A stretch of DNA of 64,000 nucleotides. Source: Parolsenella massiliensis. Its GTDB lineage: Bacteria; Actinomycetota; Coriobacteriia; Coriobacteriales; Atopobiaceae. The stretch is from assembly GCF_900143685.1 (NCBI RefSeq), contig NZ_LT671675.1, positions 409,111 to 473,110 of the forward strand, given 5' to 3'. Shown piece by piece: positions 19,138 through 27,682 of the stretch (its first letter is position 1; every line of letters starts with the position of its first letter). Both the position numbers and the translations under genes were made by a program. Under the pieces are notes generated by a model. The model ran no database searches. It saw nothing but the letters and a program-made list of their open reading frames with translations, and was not told where the DNA came from.

Positions 19138-19425
19138 ATGTCTACGACAGCTGCAACCATGGAGCCCATTTCTTCTCGCCTTCGCCACGATGAGAAGGAG
19201 ACGTTTGTTGCCACATGTGACTCCATCGGAACGTCTCCGAGCAACGCTATCAGGATGTTCGTGTCCGCATTTAACAAGCGTGGTGGCTTCCCGTTTGATC
19301 CGGCGAACCCCTACGGCTTCTCGAGGGAGACCCTTTCCGCGATGGACGACGCGGCGTCCGGGAGAAATCTGTACGGTCCGTTTGAAACGGTTGACGACAT
19401 GTTTGATTCTCTTGACGAGGACTAG
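19138..19425 (+). CDS. RelB/DinJ family antitoxin, apparently orphan
   Basis: This 95-residue protein has a ribbon-helix-helix start (ISSRLRHDEKETFVATCDSIGTSPSNAIRMFVSAF) typical of DinJ/RelB, then a flexible acidic tail that would wrap a RelE/YafQ toxin. ATG 19138 follows GGAG. The 12-bp palindrome just upstream is the expected operator. No toxin gene follows: a start two bases after the stop opens a frame of only five codons (MLSLG). The protein may be a leftover, act on a toxin elsewhere, or regulate only itself. Confidence 0.75.
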   Translation: MSTTAATMEPISSRLRHDEKETFVATCDSIGTSPSNAIRMFVSAFNKRGGFPFDPANPYGFSRETLSAMDDAASGRNLYGPFETVDDMFDSLDED

Positions 19426-19427
19426 CC

Positions 19428-19445
19428 ATGCTTTCGCTTGGCTGA
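19428..19445 (+). pseudogene. Five-codon remnant of a toxin start
   Basis: ATG 19428 lies two bases after the antitoxin stop, where a RelE/YafQ toxin would start, but reads MLSLG and stops. A REP-like palindrome begins 23 bp later. The reading as a truncated toxin is inference from position alone. Confidence 0.35.
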
Positions 19446-19468
19446 GTTATTGGGCTTGTAGCGGCGCC

Positions 19469-19499
19469 GGTGCCAAACGAACCCGTCCCCTTTGGCACC
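19469..19499. repeat. REP-like palindrome, type A, copy 1
   Basis: GGTGCCAAA (19469-19477) pairs with TTTGGCACC (19491-19499) around CGAACCCGTCCCC. The last base of the repeat is part of the stop of the Tet(M)-like gene, so it may end that transcript. Nearly the same sequence recurs at 21563, beyond the other end of the gene. Confidence 0.75.
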
Positions 19500-21502
19500 T
19501 ACTTCGAGAAGAACGAGGCGTCGGCGGCGCGCCAGGGGCGGAGGAGCGCGGGGTCGTCGGTGACGTGGGCGTGGGCGGGGACGTCTTGCCACTTCACGGT
19601 GTAGCCGGCGCCGTGGCTGCAGAAGACGGAGTCGGGCGTGTTGGGGAGGTCGGCCTCGGGGTCATAGGCTGCCTCCTCGATGATTTTCTCGGCATTGTGA
19701 CAGGGCTCGTACCCTGCGAGTTCTAGTGCAAGGTGGCTGCGACCGCCCGTGTAGGCGGCAACGTCGATGGCGTAGTCTCCCAGTTCGGAGGCGGGGACGC
19801 TGCCGGCGAGGCACGCCATGTCCCCGTGCGTTGACGGCGCATCGAAGCGGGCTGCCATGCGCGTGAGGTCTGCCATGGCGCGGCCCACCTTGTCTGAGGG
19901 AACATCGAGCTCAAAGGCATACCAGGGCTCGAGCAGCACGCAGGCTCCGCGTTCGCGAGCGCACATGAGCGCCTGGCGAACCGCCCGGTACGTTGCCTGG
20001 CGAAAGTCGCCGCCCTCCGTGTGCTTTGCATGGGCCCGCCCGGCGCACAGCGTGATGCGCACGTCGGTGAGCGGCGCACCTGTGAGCACGCCCAGGTGGT
20101 CGCGCTCCATGGCGTTCGTGAGGATGAGCCGCTGCCAGTTGAGGTCGAGCTCGTCGGTGGAGCAGCGCGTGCCAAACGTGACGCCGCTGCCACGGGGCGC
20201 GGGCTCCACGAGCAGGTGCGCCTCGGCGTAGTGGCGAAGCGGCTCGAAGTGGCCGATGCCCATCTGCGCCTCGCTCACGGTCTCCTTGTAGAGAATGCCT
20301 CCCGGGCCAAAATTGACGTTGAGGCCGTAGCGGCCGCGCAGCAGCTCGCGGACCACCTCGAGCTGAATGGCGCCCATGAGCTGGACGCGAACCTCCTGAA
20401 GCCGCTCACTCCAGGAGACGCGAAGCATGGGGTCCTCGTCTGCGAGCTCACGCAGTGCCGACAGCACGGTGTGGGCGTCCGCCTTGCCCGGCAAGACGCC
20501 ATAGGTGAGGACGGGGGCGATCGCCGGTGCCGGCGAGGCGGGCTCCGCACCCAGGACGTCGCCCGGGCGCAGGTGGGAGAGGCCGGTTATGGCGCACGTG
20601 CGGCCTGCTGGCACCTCATCTGCGAGCTCGTAGCGTTCGCCGGTGTAGATGCGCAGCTCGTTGGCCTTCTCGGCCCAGGGCTTTCCTGCGTCGATGCCTG
20701 TGAGCTGCTGCTTTGCGCACAGCGTGCCTCCTGTTACCTTGAGCCAGCACAAGCGTTCGCCGCGTGTTCCGTGGCTTACGCGGTACACGCGTGCCGCAAA
20801 CTTGCTGGGCCAGGCATGTGCGGGCACGAGCGTGACGAGGGCGTCAAGCAGCTGGGTGATGCCCTCGTTCTTGAGCGCCGAGCCAAAGAGCATGGGGAAG
20901 ATACGGCGCTCGCCTACAAGGCGCGCGAGCGTTGCGGGGGCGAGCATGCCGTTCTCGAGATACTCGTCGAGCGCGGCCTCGTCCGTCATGGCGGCGGCCT
21001 CTTGGGCTGTGGGGTCGCTGGACAGCGCGGCAGCGTCGATGCAGGCGGGGGAGAGGCGCGCCTGGAGCACGTCCATGAGCTGCGATTTCTCGGTGTCGTT
21101 TCCCGCATCTGGCAGCAGATCGAGCTTGTTCAAGAATATGAGCGTGGGGATGCCGCGCCGTTCGAGGAGCCGCCACATGGTCTCGGTATGCCCCTGGATG
21201 CCATCGTTTGCGCCCACGACGAGGATTGCGCAGTCCAGGGCAGCGAGCGTGCGCTCGGCCTCCGCCGAGAAGTCCACGTGGCCCGGCGCGTCCACGAGCG
21301 TGATGGGCCGCCCCTCGTGCTCGAGCTCGGCCTGCGCGGAGAAGATCGTGATGCCGCGCTCGCGCTCCATGGCGTCGGTGTCGAGATGCGAGCTTCCGCG
21401 GTCAACGCGTCCAAGCGTGCGGGTGCGGCCCGCATCGTAGAGCATGGCCTCGGCGAGCGTGGTCTTGCCCGCGTCAACGTGCGCCAGTATGCCTACGACC
21501 AT
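19499..21502 (-). CDS. Tet(M)-like ribosomal protection / translation-factor GTPase
   Basis: This 667-residue GTPase of the EF-G/Tet(M) group has G1 AHVDAGKTTL at 6-15, a switch I with RERGIT, G3 DAPGH, G4 NKLD, then domains II-V ending in a Tet-like C terminus. Family members bind the ribosome and Tet(M)/Tet(W) types dislodge tetracycline. The overall order matches, but the sequence is clearly diverged from classical Tet(M/O/W), so a housekeeping or other antibiotic-response role is equally open. ATG 21502 follows GAAGGGGCATCC. It is a single-gene unit, divergent from argR and bracketed by two near-identical palindromic repeats. Resistance should not be assumed. Confidence 0.8.
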   Translation of the reverse strand: MVVGILAHVDAGKTTLAEAMLYDAGRTRTLGRVDRGSSHLDTDAMERERGITIFSAQAELEHEGRPITLVDAPGHVDFSAEAERTLAALDCAILVVGANDGIQGHTETMWRLLERRGIPTLIFLNKLDLLPDAGNDTEKSQLMDVLQARLSPACIDAAALSSDPTAQEAAAMTDEAALDEYLENGMLAPATLARLVGERRIFPMLFGSALKNEGITQLLDALVTLVPAHAWPSKFAARVYRVSHGTRGERLCWLKVTGGTLCAKQQLTGIDAGKPWAEKANELRIYTGERYELADEVPAGRTCAITGLSHLRPGDVLGAEPASPAPAIAPVLTYGVLPGKADAHTVLSALRELADEDPMLRVSWSERLQEVRVQLMGAIQLEVVRELLRGRYGLNVNFGPGGILYKETVSEAQMGIGHFEPLRHYAEAHLLVEPAPRGSGVTFGTRCSTDELDLNWQRLILTNAMERDHLGVLTGAPLTDVRITLCAGRAHAKHTEGGDFRQATYRAVRQALMCARERGACVLLEPWYAFELDVPSDKVGRAMADLTRMAARFDAPSTHGDMACLAGSVPASELGDYAIDVAAYTGGRSHLALELAGYEPCHNAEKIIEEAAYDPEADLPNTPDSVFCSHGAGYTVKWQDVPAHAHVTDDPALLRPWRAADASFFSK

Positions 21503-21562
21503 GGATGCCCCTTCGTTTTTCGTGTCTGCAGGAGGTATTGTCTCGCACGAAGCGGGCCGCGT

Positions 21563-21592
21563 GGCGCCAAACGAACCCGTCCCCTTTGGTCC
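21563..21592. repeat. REP-like palindrome, type A, copy 2
   Basis: Core CCAAACGAACCCGTCCCC then TTTGG is identical to the copy at 19469 over 23 bases and in the same orientation. The outer bases (GGCG, TCC) no longer pair well. It lies upstream of the Tet(M)-like gene, in the divergent region with argR. Confidence 0.7.
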
Positions 21593-21721
21593 GAGCGCGG
21601 AAATGTCACAAAACTGTTTAAAAAAACGATTAATTGCGGAAATAACGCATGAAAGCATGCTAATATGCATTCCGTTGCGATTGATGCGCAGCAAAAGTAT
21701 ATCAGCACGGAGGACACCAAC

Positions 21722-22156
21722 GTGAAGAAGCGCTTCAACAGACAGGACGCCATCAGGCAGATCGTGCGCGAGAAGTCCATCAAGACCCAGCGCGCGCTCG
21801 TCGAGGAGCTCGAGCAGCTCGGCTTCGTCTGCACGCAGGCCACCATCTCGCGCGATATCGCGGACATGGGTCTTCGCAAGCTGCCCGAGGGCGTGTACGT
21901 GCTCGCCGAGGACCTGCACCTGCAGCGCATGGTGTCCACGCTCGTCACCGGCGTCGTTCGCGCCAACAACATCGTGGTCATCCATTCGCAGGCCGGCACG
22001 GCGCAGGGCGTTGCCGCCGCCATCGACGACGCGAGTCTGCCCGACATCGCCGGCTGCATCGCGGGTGATGACACCATCATGGTTGTCTGCATGACCGACG
22101 AAGAGGCCGCGAGCCTTGAGCAGCTCGTCAACAAGCTGCGAAACGTCCACGAGTAA
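21722..22156 (+). CDS. argR: Arginine repressor
   Basis: This 144-residue ArgR has an N-terminal winged helix (RQDAIRQIVREKSIKTQRAL, then TQATISRDIADMGL) and a C-terminal arginine-binding hexamerisation domain with the GTAQGVAAAID and GCIAGDDTIMVVC motifs. It represses arginine biosynthesis when arginine is plentiful. GTG 21722 was chosen because CGGAGG precedes it by 8 bases. An in-frame ATG at 21665 lies in the promoter region. argG follows 54 bp later, so ArgR probably controls its own operon. AT-rich sequence with ATGCAT-type half sites at about 21645-21670 may be the ARG box. Confidence 0.95.
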   Translation: MKKRFNRQDAIRQIVREKSIKTQRALVEELEQLGFVCTQATISRDIADMGLRKLPEGVYVLAEDLHLQRMVSTLVTGVVRANNIVVIHSQAGTAQGVAAAIDDASLPDIAGCIAGDDTIMVVCMTDEEAASLEQLVNKLRNVHE

Positions 22157-22210
22157 CACCAGGCCATCGAGCCGCAAACCATCTGCAAACTCAAGCAAAA
22201 GGAGCCTCAC

Positions 22211-23533
22211 ATGTCCGAAAAGGGTAAGGTCGTTCTCGCGTATTCCGGCGGTCTCGATACCTCGTGCCTGCTCAAGTACCTGCAGGACGACGGCTATGAC
22301 GTGGTCTCCTGCATCGCCGCGCTGGGCCAGCCGTCCGAGGAGCGCTGCGACATCGAGGCTGTGAACGAGAAGGCCAAGAAGCTCGGTGCCGTCGCCGCCT
22401 ACGACGTTGACATCCGCGACGAGTTCGCCGAGGACTTCATCGCCAAGGCCATCTTTGCCAACGGCATGTATGAGAACAAGTATCCGCTGCTCTCCGCCCT
22501 GTCCCGCCCGGCCATCTGCCGCCACCTCGTGAAGGTTGCCCAGGCAGAGGGCGCCGTTGCCATCGCGCACGGCTGCACTGGCAAGGGCAACGACCAGGTG
22601 CGCTTTGAGCTCGAGTGCAAGGCGCTTGACCCCACGCTCGAGATCCTGGGCCCGGTGCGCAGCTGGGAGCTCACGACCCGCTCCAGCGAGATTGAGTATG
22701 CCCAGAGCCGTGGCATCCCCGTGGACGCCACGAAGGAGAACCCCTACTCCATCGACGAGAACGTCTGGGGCCGCGCCATCGAGTGCGGCGTGCTCGAGGA
22801 CCCCTGGAACGAGGCCCCCAAGGGTGCCTGGGCCATCACGGTTGACCCCGAGGACGCTCCGGACGAGGCTCGCGACGTGGTGCTGGGCTTTGAGGGCGGC
22901 CTGCCCGTCTCCATCGACGGCCAGCGCATGAAGCTCTATGACCTCATCGCCGCGCTCAACAAGATCGTGGGCAGTCATGGCTTTGGCCGCATCGACATGA
23001 TCGAGGACCGTCTCGTGGGCCTCAAGAGCCGCGAGTGCTACGAGCAGCCGGGCGCGCTGGCCATCATCATGGCGCACAAGCAGCTTGAGTGCCTGTGCCT
23101 GCCGGGCGACGTGCTGCACACCAAGCTGCAGCTCGAGCACGACTGGAGCCGACAGGTCTACAACGGCCTGTGGTACTCGCCGCTCAAGGACGCGCTCGAT
23201 GCGTTCTTCGCGAGCACGCAGAAGACCGTCACCGGTGAGGTTCGCCTGCACCTGTACAAGGGCAACTGCACCGTCACCGGCTCTCGCGCCGACAGCTCCA
23301 TGTACGATTTTGGCCTGGCCACCTACGACAAGGGCGACACGTTCGACCGCACGGCTGCCAAGGGCTTCATGGACCTCTTTGGCCTGCCCAACCGCGTGTG
23401 GGCCGAGCGCCGCGTGGAGCGCGAGAAGGTCGCTGGCATCGCGGCTGCCACGCAGATTGCCGCAATGGGCCAGAAGCAGGCCGAAGCTGCCGGTACCGGC
23501 GAGGCTGGTGCCGAGGGCGTCGCCGGCAAGTAG
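22211..23533 (+). CDS. argG: Argininosuccinate synthase
   Basis: This 440-residue enzyme joins citrulline and aspartate with ATP in the penultimate step of arginine synthesis. The ATP pyrophosphatase loop AYSGGLDTSCLL lies at about 10-21, followed by ENKYPLLSALSRP and HGCTGKGNDQVRFE (citrulline and aspartate sites), and the C-terminal oligomerisation helix. An Ala/Gly-rich tail of about 25 residues is an extension. AAAAGGAGCCTCAC precedes ATG. It is cotranscribed with argR and followed by a strong terminator. No other arg gene is in the window. Confidence 0.97.
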   Translation: MSEKGKVVLAYSGGLDTSCLLKYLQDDGYDVVSCIAALGQPSEERCDIEAVNEKAKKLGAVAAYDVDIRDEFAEDFIAKAIFANGMYENKYPLLSALSRPAICRHLVKVAQAEGAVAIAHGCTGKGNDQVRFELECKALDPTLEILGPVRSWELTTRSSEIEYAQSRGIPVDATKENPYSIDENVWGRAIECGVLEDPWNEAPKGAWAITVDPEDAPDEARDVVLGFEGGLPVSIDGQRMKLYDLIAALNKIVGSHGFGRIDMIEDRLVGLKSRECYEQPGALAIIMAHKQLECLCLPGDVLHTKLQLEHDWSRQVYNGLWYSPLKDALDAFFASTQKTVTGEVRLHLYKGNCTVTGSRADSSMYDFGLATYDKGDTFDRTAAKGFMDLFGLPNRVWAERRVEREKVAGIAAATQIAAMGQKQAEAAGTGEAGAEGVAGK

Positions 23534-23565
23534 GTCGTCTCCATCTTTTATATGCGATTGTCTGG

Positions 23566-23595
23566 GGGCGTCTCCCGCGGGGAGGCGCCCTTTTT
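23566..23595 (+). terminator. Intrinsic terminator after argG
   Basis: GGGCGTCTCCC (23566-23576) pairs with GGGAGGCGCCC (23580-23590) with one G-T wobble, then TTTTT. Confidence 0.9.
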
Positions 23596-23641
23596 GTGTT
23601 CCTCCCATCTAACTCTGCAAGCTTTCCAATACTGTTGAATT

Positions 23642-23685
23642 GCTACTTTACAAGTATTGGATAGTAGTTGTAAAGTAGCTATAGA
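23642..23685 (+). promoter_or_regulatory. Promoter overlapped by a perfect operator palindrome
   Basis: GCTACTTTACAA (23642-23653) and TTGTAAAGTAGC (23668-23679) are perfect 12-bp arms. A candidate -35 TTGGAT (23657-23662) and -10 TATAGA (23680-23685), 17 bp apart, are interleaved with the arms, so binding would block the promoter of the gene starting at 23704. Confidence 0.65.
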
Positions 23686-23703
23686 GAGATTGGAGAGCTT
23701 GGT

Positions 23704-25260
23704 ATGGCCTACAGCCTTTCAAAGATCGTCGACCAGATGCGCCGGTTTGGCGGTGACCTTCAGGACGTTGAAGTCAAGGAGGCCGTTGGTGGCATGCCCA
23801 AGTCCCTGGGTGATTCCATCTCAGCCCTGGCCAATGGGTCTGGCGGCCTTGTTGTCCTCGGGCTGTCGGAAAAGCTGGGGTTTGTTCCGGCTCCCGGCTT
23901 CAAGGCGCGTCCTGCCTACGATGCCTTGTCTGAGCTGTGCGCGGACCGCATGGTGCCGCCGGTGCGTGCGCACATCGATGTCGTGGAGTTCGAGGGTGCC
24001 GAGGTTGTGGTGGGAGAGATTCCCGAGCTCTCTCCTCAGGACAAGCCCTGCTATGTTGCGTCTAAGGGCATGTATGCTGGCTCGTTCATCCGCGTGGGGG
24101 ACGGAGACCGGTTGCTCACCAGATATGAGATCGATCGGCTGGCTGAGGAGCGCTCCCAACCAAAGCATGACCTTGAGATCGTTGAGGGGGCTCGTCTCGA
24201 GGACTTGGACGAGCGGCTCGTTGACGGCCTTCTGGCTCGGCAGAGAGAGGCGCATCCTCGCATCTTTGCCAGGCTCTCAGATGAGGAGGCACTGTTTGCG
24301 CTGAATGTCCTGAGAAGGACTCAAGAGGGGGAGAGCGGTGTGACCTTGGCGGGTCTGCTGGCCCTCGGTACGTATCCCCAGCACTTCTATCCCCGGCTTA
24401 CGGTGAGCTTTGCCTGCTATCCCGGAACGAGAAAGTCATCCGATACAGGCGTGAAGTTTCTTGACTCCCAGAGCATGGCGGGACCGATTCCCGCGGTGTT
24501 GGTTGACACCATGGCCGCGGTGAGAAGGAACATGCGCACGGGGGGCAGACTGCAGAACGGCCTTCGCTACGACGTGCCAGACTATCCCCTCGATGCCGTG
24601 AGAGAGCTCGTGTGCAACGCGCTCATGCATCGCGACTACTCGCCCGTGGGCTGTGGATCCCAGGTTCAGGTCAACATGTACGAAGACAGGCTTGAGGTCC
24701 TAAGTCCGGGTGGACTATACGGGGCGGTTACGGTTGACTCGCTGGGCGAGGTGGGTGCGTCGTCAACGCGCAACCGCTACCTTGCGGAGCTCCTGGAGTC
24801 GACCCCTTATGAGGGCGGAGGCTTCGTTGCCGAGAACCGTGGGACAGGCTTTCAGCTCGTCGAGGAGGAGCTGCGTGCCGCCGGTATGGAGCCACCGGCC
24901 ATCGTGGACCGTCCAAGTCTTTTCTCGGTCACGTTGTGGCGGCGCGGGCATGTTGCCGAGGGCATGAGAATGACGGAGCGCGCGGCATGGTCCGGGCTGC
25001 AATCGCGGACAAGGGATGGCGCTGCTGGCCTCTCGCATCGTGCCGACATGGCTTGGCATCCTACGGGCTCGTCGTTGGTCGTCTATGAGGCGATTCGCAA
25101 GATGGGCGAGGCTCGTCCGGCGCAGATTGCGAGCGAGTCTGGGCTGCCGCGAAGCACCGTGTCCTATGCGCTCAAAAAGCTGCTCGAGAGGGGGGCGATA
25201 GTGGTTCTGAACGGGTCGGAGGCAAGAAACAGCCCCATGCGAGCATATAGGCTGGCATAG
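23704..25260 (+). CDS. AlbA_2/HATPase_c_4 family transcriptional regulator
   Basis: This 518-residue protein has the AlbA_2 (DUF/Schlafen-like) domain at about 15-140 (VEVKEAVGGMPKSLGDSISALANGSGG). It has the GHKL-like HATPase_c_4 domain at about 285-430 (AVRELVCNALMHRDYS, then ENRGTGFQLVEEEL) and a C-terminal winged helix at about 455-515 (PAQIASESGLPRSTVSYALK). Members are often labelled RecG-like ATP-dependent regulators. They are thought to bind nucleotide and DNA, but the roles are poorly known. The interleaved palindrome in its own promoter strongly suggests autorepression. It is monocistronic. Confidence 0.75.
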   Translation: MAYSLSKIVDQMRRFGGDLQDVEVKEAVGGMPKSLGDSISALANGSGGLVVLGLSEKLGFVPAPGFKARPAYDALSELCADRMVPPVRAHIDVVEFEGAEVVVGEIPELSPQDKPCYVASKGMYAGSFIRVGDGDRLLTRYEIDRLAEERSQPKHDLEIVEGARLEDLDERLVDGLLARQREAHPRIFARLSDEEALFALNVLRRTQEGESGVTLAGLLALGTYPQHFYPRLTVSFACYPGTRKSSDTGVKFLDSQSMAGPIPAVLVDTMAAVRRNMRTGGRLQNGLRYDVPDYPLDAVRELVCNALMHRDYSPVGCGSQVQVNMYEDRLEVLSPGGLYGAVTVDSLGEVGASSTRNRYLAELLESTPYEGGGFVAENRGTGFQLVEEELRAAGMEPPAIVDRPSLFSVTLWRRGHVAEGMRMTERAAWSGLQSRTRDGAAGLSHRADMAWHPTGSSLVVYEAIRKMGEARPAQIASESGLPRSTVSYALKKLLERGAIVVLNGSEARNSPMRAYRLA

Positions 25261-25318
25261 GGCTGGGTCCGCTGGGGTTACAAGGCTCGTTTGCAGGGCG
25301 TAAGTTTGCGCGAGGGCG

Positions 25319-25846
25319 CTAGGAGAGGCTGGCCTCGCGGAGGGCTGCGTCGAGGGCGCGAAGGTCGTCGCTGCTGGGGTGGGGGCGTGCGGCCTCGAAG
25401 TTCTTGATGAACAGCTCGGCGCGCTTGGCCTCCGTGCTACCCGGCTCGGCGGCGACAAGCATGGCGTGATAGCGGTCAAGGACGGTCTCGGGCATCTTGC
25501 CCTGGCACATGAACGAGCCTACTACCTCGCAGTTGTCGGGCAGCTCCTCGCGAATGCGAGAGAGCACGGTGTTGAAGTACTCCTCAGACTCGCCGTAGCC
25601 GCAGGTACCAAACAGGAAGACGCGCGCGTGGTCGAGCGTGCCGAGAAAGGCGATGACGTCCGGTGACGCGGTGCCCTTGTCGGTCCAGGAGCCCACGAAG
25701 ACCACGTCTGCGCGGCGAGCCTCGTTGCCGGCGCCTGTGGGGGTACCAAAGTAGGTGCAGCCCTGCTCGCCGAGGTCCCTGCGGATGCGCTTTGCGGCGA
25801 GCTCGGTATTGCCCGTCTGGCTCGAGAAGACAACCGAATACTTCAT
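25319..25846 (-). CDS. Flavodoxin-like protein
   Basis: This 175-residue soluble protein begins KYSVVFSSQTGNTELAAKRI, the FMN-phosphate-binding loop of flavodoxins (S/T-x-T-G-N-T), with later FVGSWTDKGTAS and FGTCGYGES loops that would cradle the flavin. It probably carries electrons to an unidentified partner reductase. ATG 25846 follows AGGGGGG. It has no operon partner here, because the TauE/SafE gene lies 197 bp away. Confidence 0.8.
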   Translation of the reverse strand: MKYSVVFSSQTGNTELAAKRIRRDLGEQGCTYFGTPTGAGNEARRADVVFVGSWTDKGTASPDVIAFLGTLDHARVFLFGTCGYGESEEYFNTVLSRIREELPDNCEVVGSFMCQGKMPETVLDRYHAMLVAAEPGSTEAKRAELFIKNFEAARPHPSSDDLRALDAALREASLS

Positions 25847-26043
25847 GACGACCCCCCCTGCGCCGCGCTTGTGCGCCAGCGCCAACGATGTTCTCGCGTT
25901 AGGTGCTTATACCCACATTTCCACAGCGTGAACGTATCGTTTTGGTAACGCGTCTGTCAGGCGGGGTGGGGAGTACGGCGGGATGCGGTGTGGCGTGCAG
26001 CGCGGTGGCGCGGGGAGTGCGCCGGGACGCGGCACGTGCCCGG

Positions 26044-26850
26044 CTAGAGCAGCACGAGGAAGTTACGCACGCACAGCAGCATGACCACGATGAGGGTGAG
26101 CGTGTACAGGACGTCCGTCCCGCGGTCGGTGATGCGCGACGCCACGCGCTTGCCCGCGACCGATCCCGCAACGGCCATGGCCGCCATGAGGACGAGCATG
26201 AGCGGCGCAAACTCGGGAACGCTACCGCTCGCGATGGTGTAGATGAGGCTTGCTACCTGTGAGAAAGCGATAATGAGGATGGACTCGCGTGCCGCGGCCC
26301 TTGTGCCCTCGGAGAAGAACAGCGTGAGGATCACGAGGTTGAACGGTCCGCCGCCAATGCCGAGAAACGCCCACAGCGCCCCCGTGACCACGCCGATGAG
26401 CGCGCTGGGGGCGGCACCGGTGACGTGCAGCGATCGGACGCGCGAGCGAAGCAGCGTGTAGACGATGGTTGCGGCGGCGAGGACGAATAGCACGGCAGCC
26501 TGTACGGCGCCGATCGTCTCGGCGCTGCCGAGTGAGCTGCGGATGGCGTTGAACGCGATCTTGCCGGCGACGCCGCCGGCAGCCGCGCCAATCGAGAGCG
26601 GGATGGCCGTGGGCGGGTAGGGCTCGCTGGCCTTCTCGGGGTGCCTCATGCGGCCCCAGCCCTGTTGCGCCAGCGTTGAGAGCGACATCGTGAGCACCGT
26701 GAGGCTCGAGAGGAAGCTCGTCGTGGCCATGCCCATGACGCCCAGAGAGTCCACGATGGGCTTGATGATGACGCCGCCGCCGATGCCGCACAGCGGCCCC
26801 AGCGTGGAGGCGAGGAAGCAGACGATGGCGATGATGAGCAGGTTGAGCAT
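26044..26850 (-). CDS. TauE/SafE (TSUP) family transporter
   Basis: This 268-residue protein has about eight transmembrane helices and the two-fold TSUP signature: LGPLCGIGGGVIIKP near the N terminus and ALWAFLGIGGGPFNL in the second half. TSUP proteins move sulfite, sulfonates, sulfur intermediates or other organic anions across the inner membrane. The substrate cannot be read here. It stands alone, 148 bp downstream of pyrE on the same strand. Confidence 0.85.
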   Translation of the reverse strand: MLNLLIIAIVCFLASTLGPLCGIGGGVIIKPIVDSLGVMGMATTSFLSSLTVLTMSLSTLAQQGWGRMRHPEKASEPYPPTAIPLSIGAAAGGVAGKIAFNAIRSSLGSAETIGAVQAAVLFVLAAATIVYTLLRSRVRSLHVTGAAPSALIGVVTGALWAFLGIGGGPFNLVILTLFFSEGTRAAARESILIIAFSQVASLIYTIASGSVPEFAPLMLVLMAAMAVAGSVAGKRVASRITDRGTDVLYTLTLIVVMLLCVRNFLVLL

Positions 26851-26998
26851 GCTGTGTCCCGTTGCATGAGAGGGGCGCCCGCCTCATTGGCGAGCGCCCG
26901 CGGTGATTCTTGTGGTGGCGCCCGGGTGGGCGCGGCGCCGATGCGGCCGGCGCGTTATGCGCGTGCGACGTGCTGGGGCACGACGGGCTTGCGGGAGG

Positions 26999-27682
26999 CT
27001 ACTCCTTGACGCCGTACTGCTCGTAGTAGGCGTCGATGCGGGCCTTGAGCTCGTCGTCGATGACGACCTTGCCGTCAATCTCGTGGTTGTGGAGCACGTC
27101 GACGACCTCGGCCATGGAGACGATGGAGGCCACGGGGAAGCCGTAGCGGGCCTCGATCTCCTTCTGGGCCGTGGTGACGCCGCCCTTGCCCACCTCCATG
27201 CGGTTGAGACTCACGATGAGACCCTTGATCTGGACGTTCGCGGCGGCCGTGACCTTGGGATAGGTCTCGTCGATGGACTTGCCGGAGGTGGTGACGTCCT
27301 CGACCATGACGACGCGGTCGCCGTCGTGCAGCTCGGCGCCCAGCAGGTTGCCCTTGTCGGCACCGTGGTCCTTGACCTCCTTGCGGTCGGAGCAGTAGCG
27401 AACCTCCTTGCCGTAGAGGTCGTGGTAGGCGATGGCGGTCACGACGGATAGGGGGATGCCCTTGTAGGCCGGGCCAAACAGGACGTCGAAGTCGTCGCCG
27501 AAGTTGTCGTGGATGGCGCGGGCGTAGTACTCGCCGAGCTTCTTGAGCTGGTAGCCCGTGACGTAGGCGCCGGCGTTCATGAAGAACGGGGACTTGCGGC
27601 CGCTCTTGAGCGTGAAGTCGCCGAACTTGAGTACGTCGGACTCAACCATGAACTTGATGAACTCTTCCTTGTAGGCCTCCAT
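26999..27682 (-). CDS. pyrE: Orotate phosphoribosyltransferase
   Basis: This 227-residue enzyme transfers the ribose phosphate of PRPP to orotate in pyrimidine synthesis. It shows FGDFTLKSGRKSPFF for substrate binding, FGPAYKGIPL and the PRPP loop VVMVEDVTTSGKSI. ATG 27682 follows CGAGGGGAGCC. Frames that stay open upstream to 28402 lack support. No other pyr gene lies in the window. A 7-bp stem (27816-27822 with 27835-27841) sits in its leader region. Confidence 0.95.
   Translation of the reverse strand: MEAYKEEFIKFMVESDVLKFGDFTLKSGRKSPFFMNAGAYVTGYQLKKLGEYYARAIHDNFGDDFDVLFGPAYKGIPLSVVTAIAYHDLYGKEVRYCSDRKEVKDHGADKGNLLGAELHDGDRVVMVEDVTTSGKSIDETYPKVTAAANVQIKGLIVSLNRMEVGKGGVTTAQKEIEARYGFPVASIVSMAEVVDVLHNHEIDGKVVIDDELKARIDAYYEQYGVKE

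Noticed and set aside
19499-21502. Calling the Tet(M)-like gene a tetracycline resistance determinant
   Set aside because: The sequence is too diverged from Tet(M/O/W) for this. Domain order alone does not show resistance, and many chromosomal homologues have other roles.
21600-21665. A definite ARG box and promoter for argR
   Set aside because: ATGCAT-like dyads and an AT-rich stretch are present, but -35 and -10 boxes do not stand at a workable distance, so only a tentative remark is given in the argR entry.
19499-23608. Minus-strand reading frame of about 1369 codons covering the GTPase gene, argR and argG
   Set aside because: Only the part from 21502 down is a real gene with a ribosome binding site. 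The rest is antisense to argR and argG and is open merely because of high GC.
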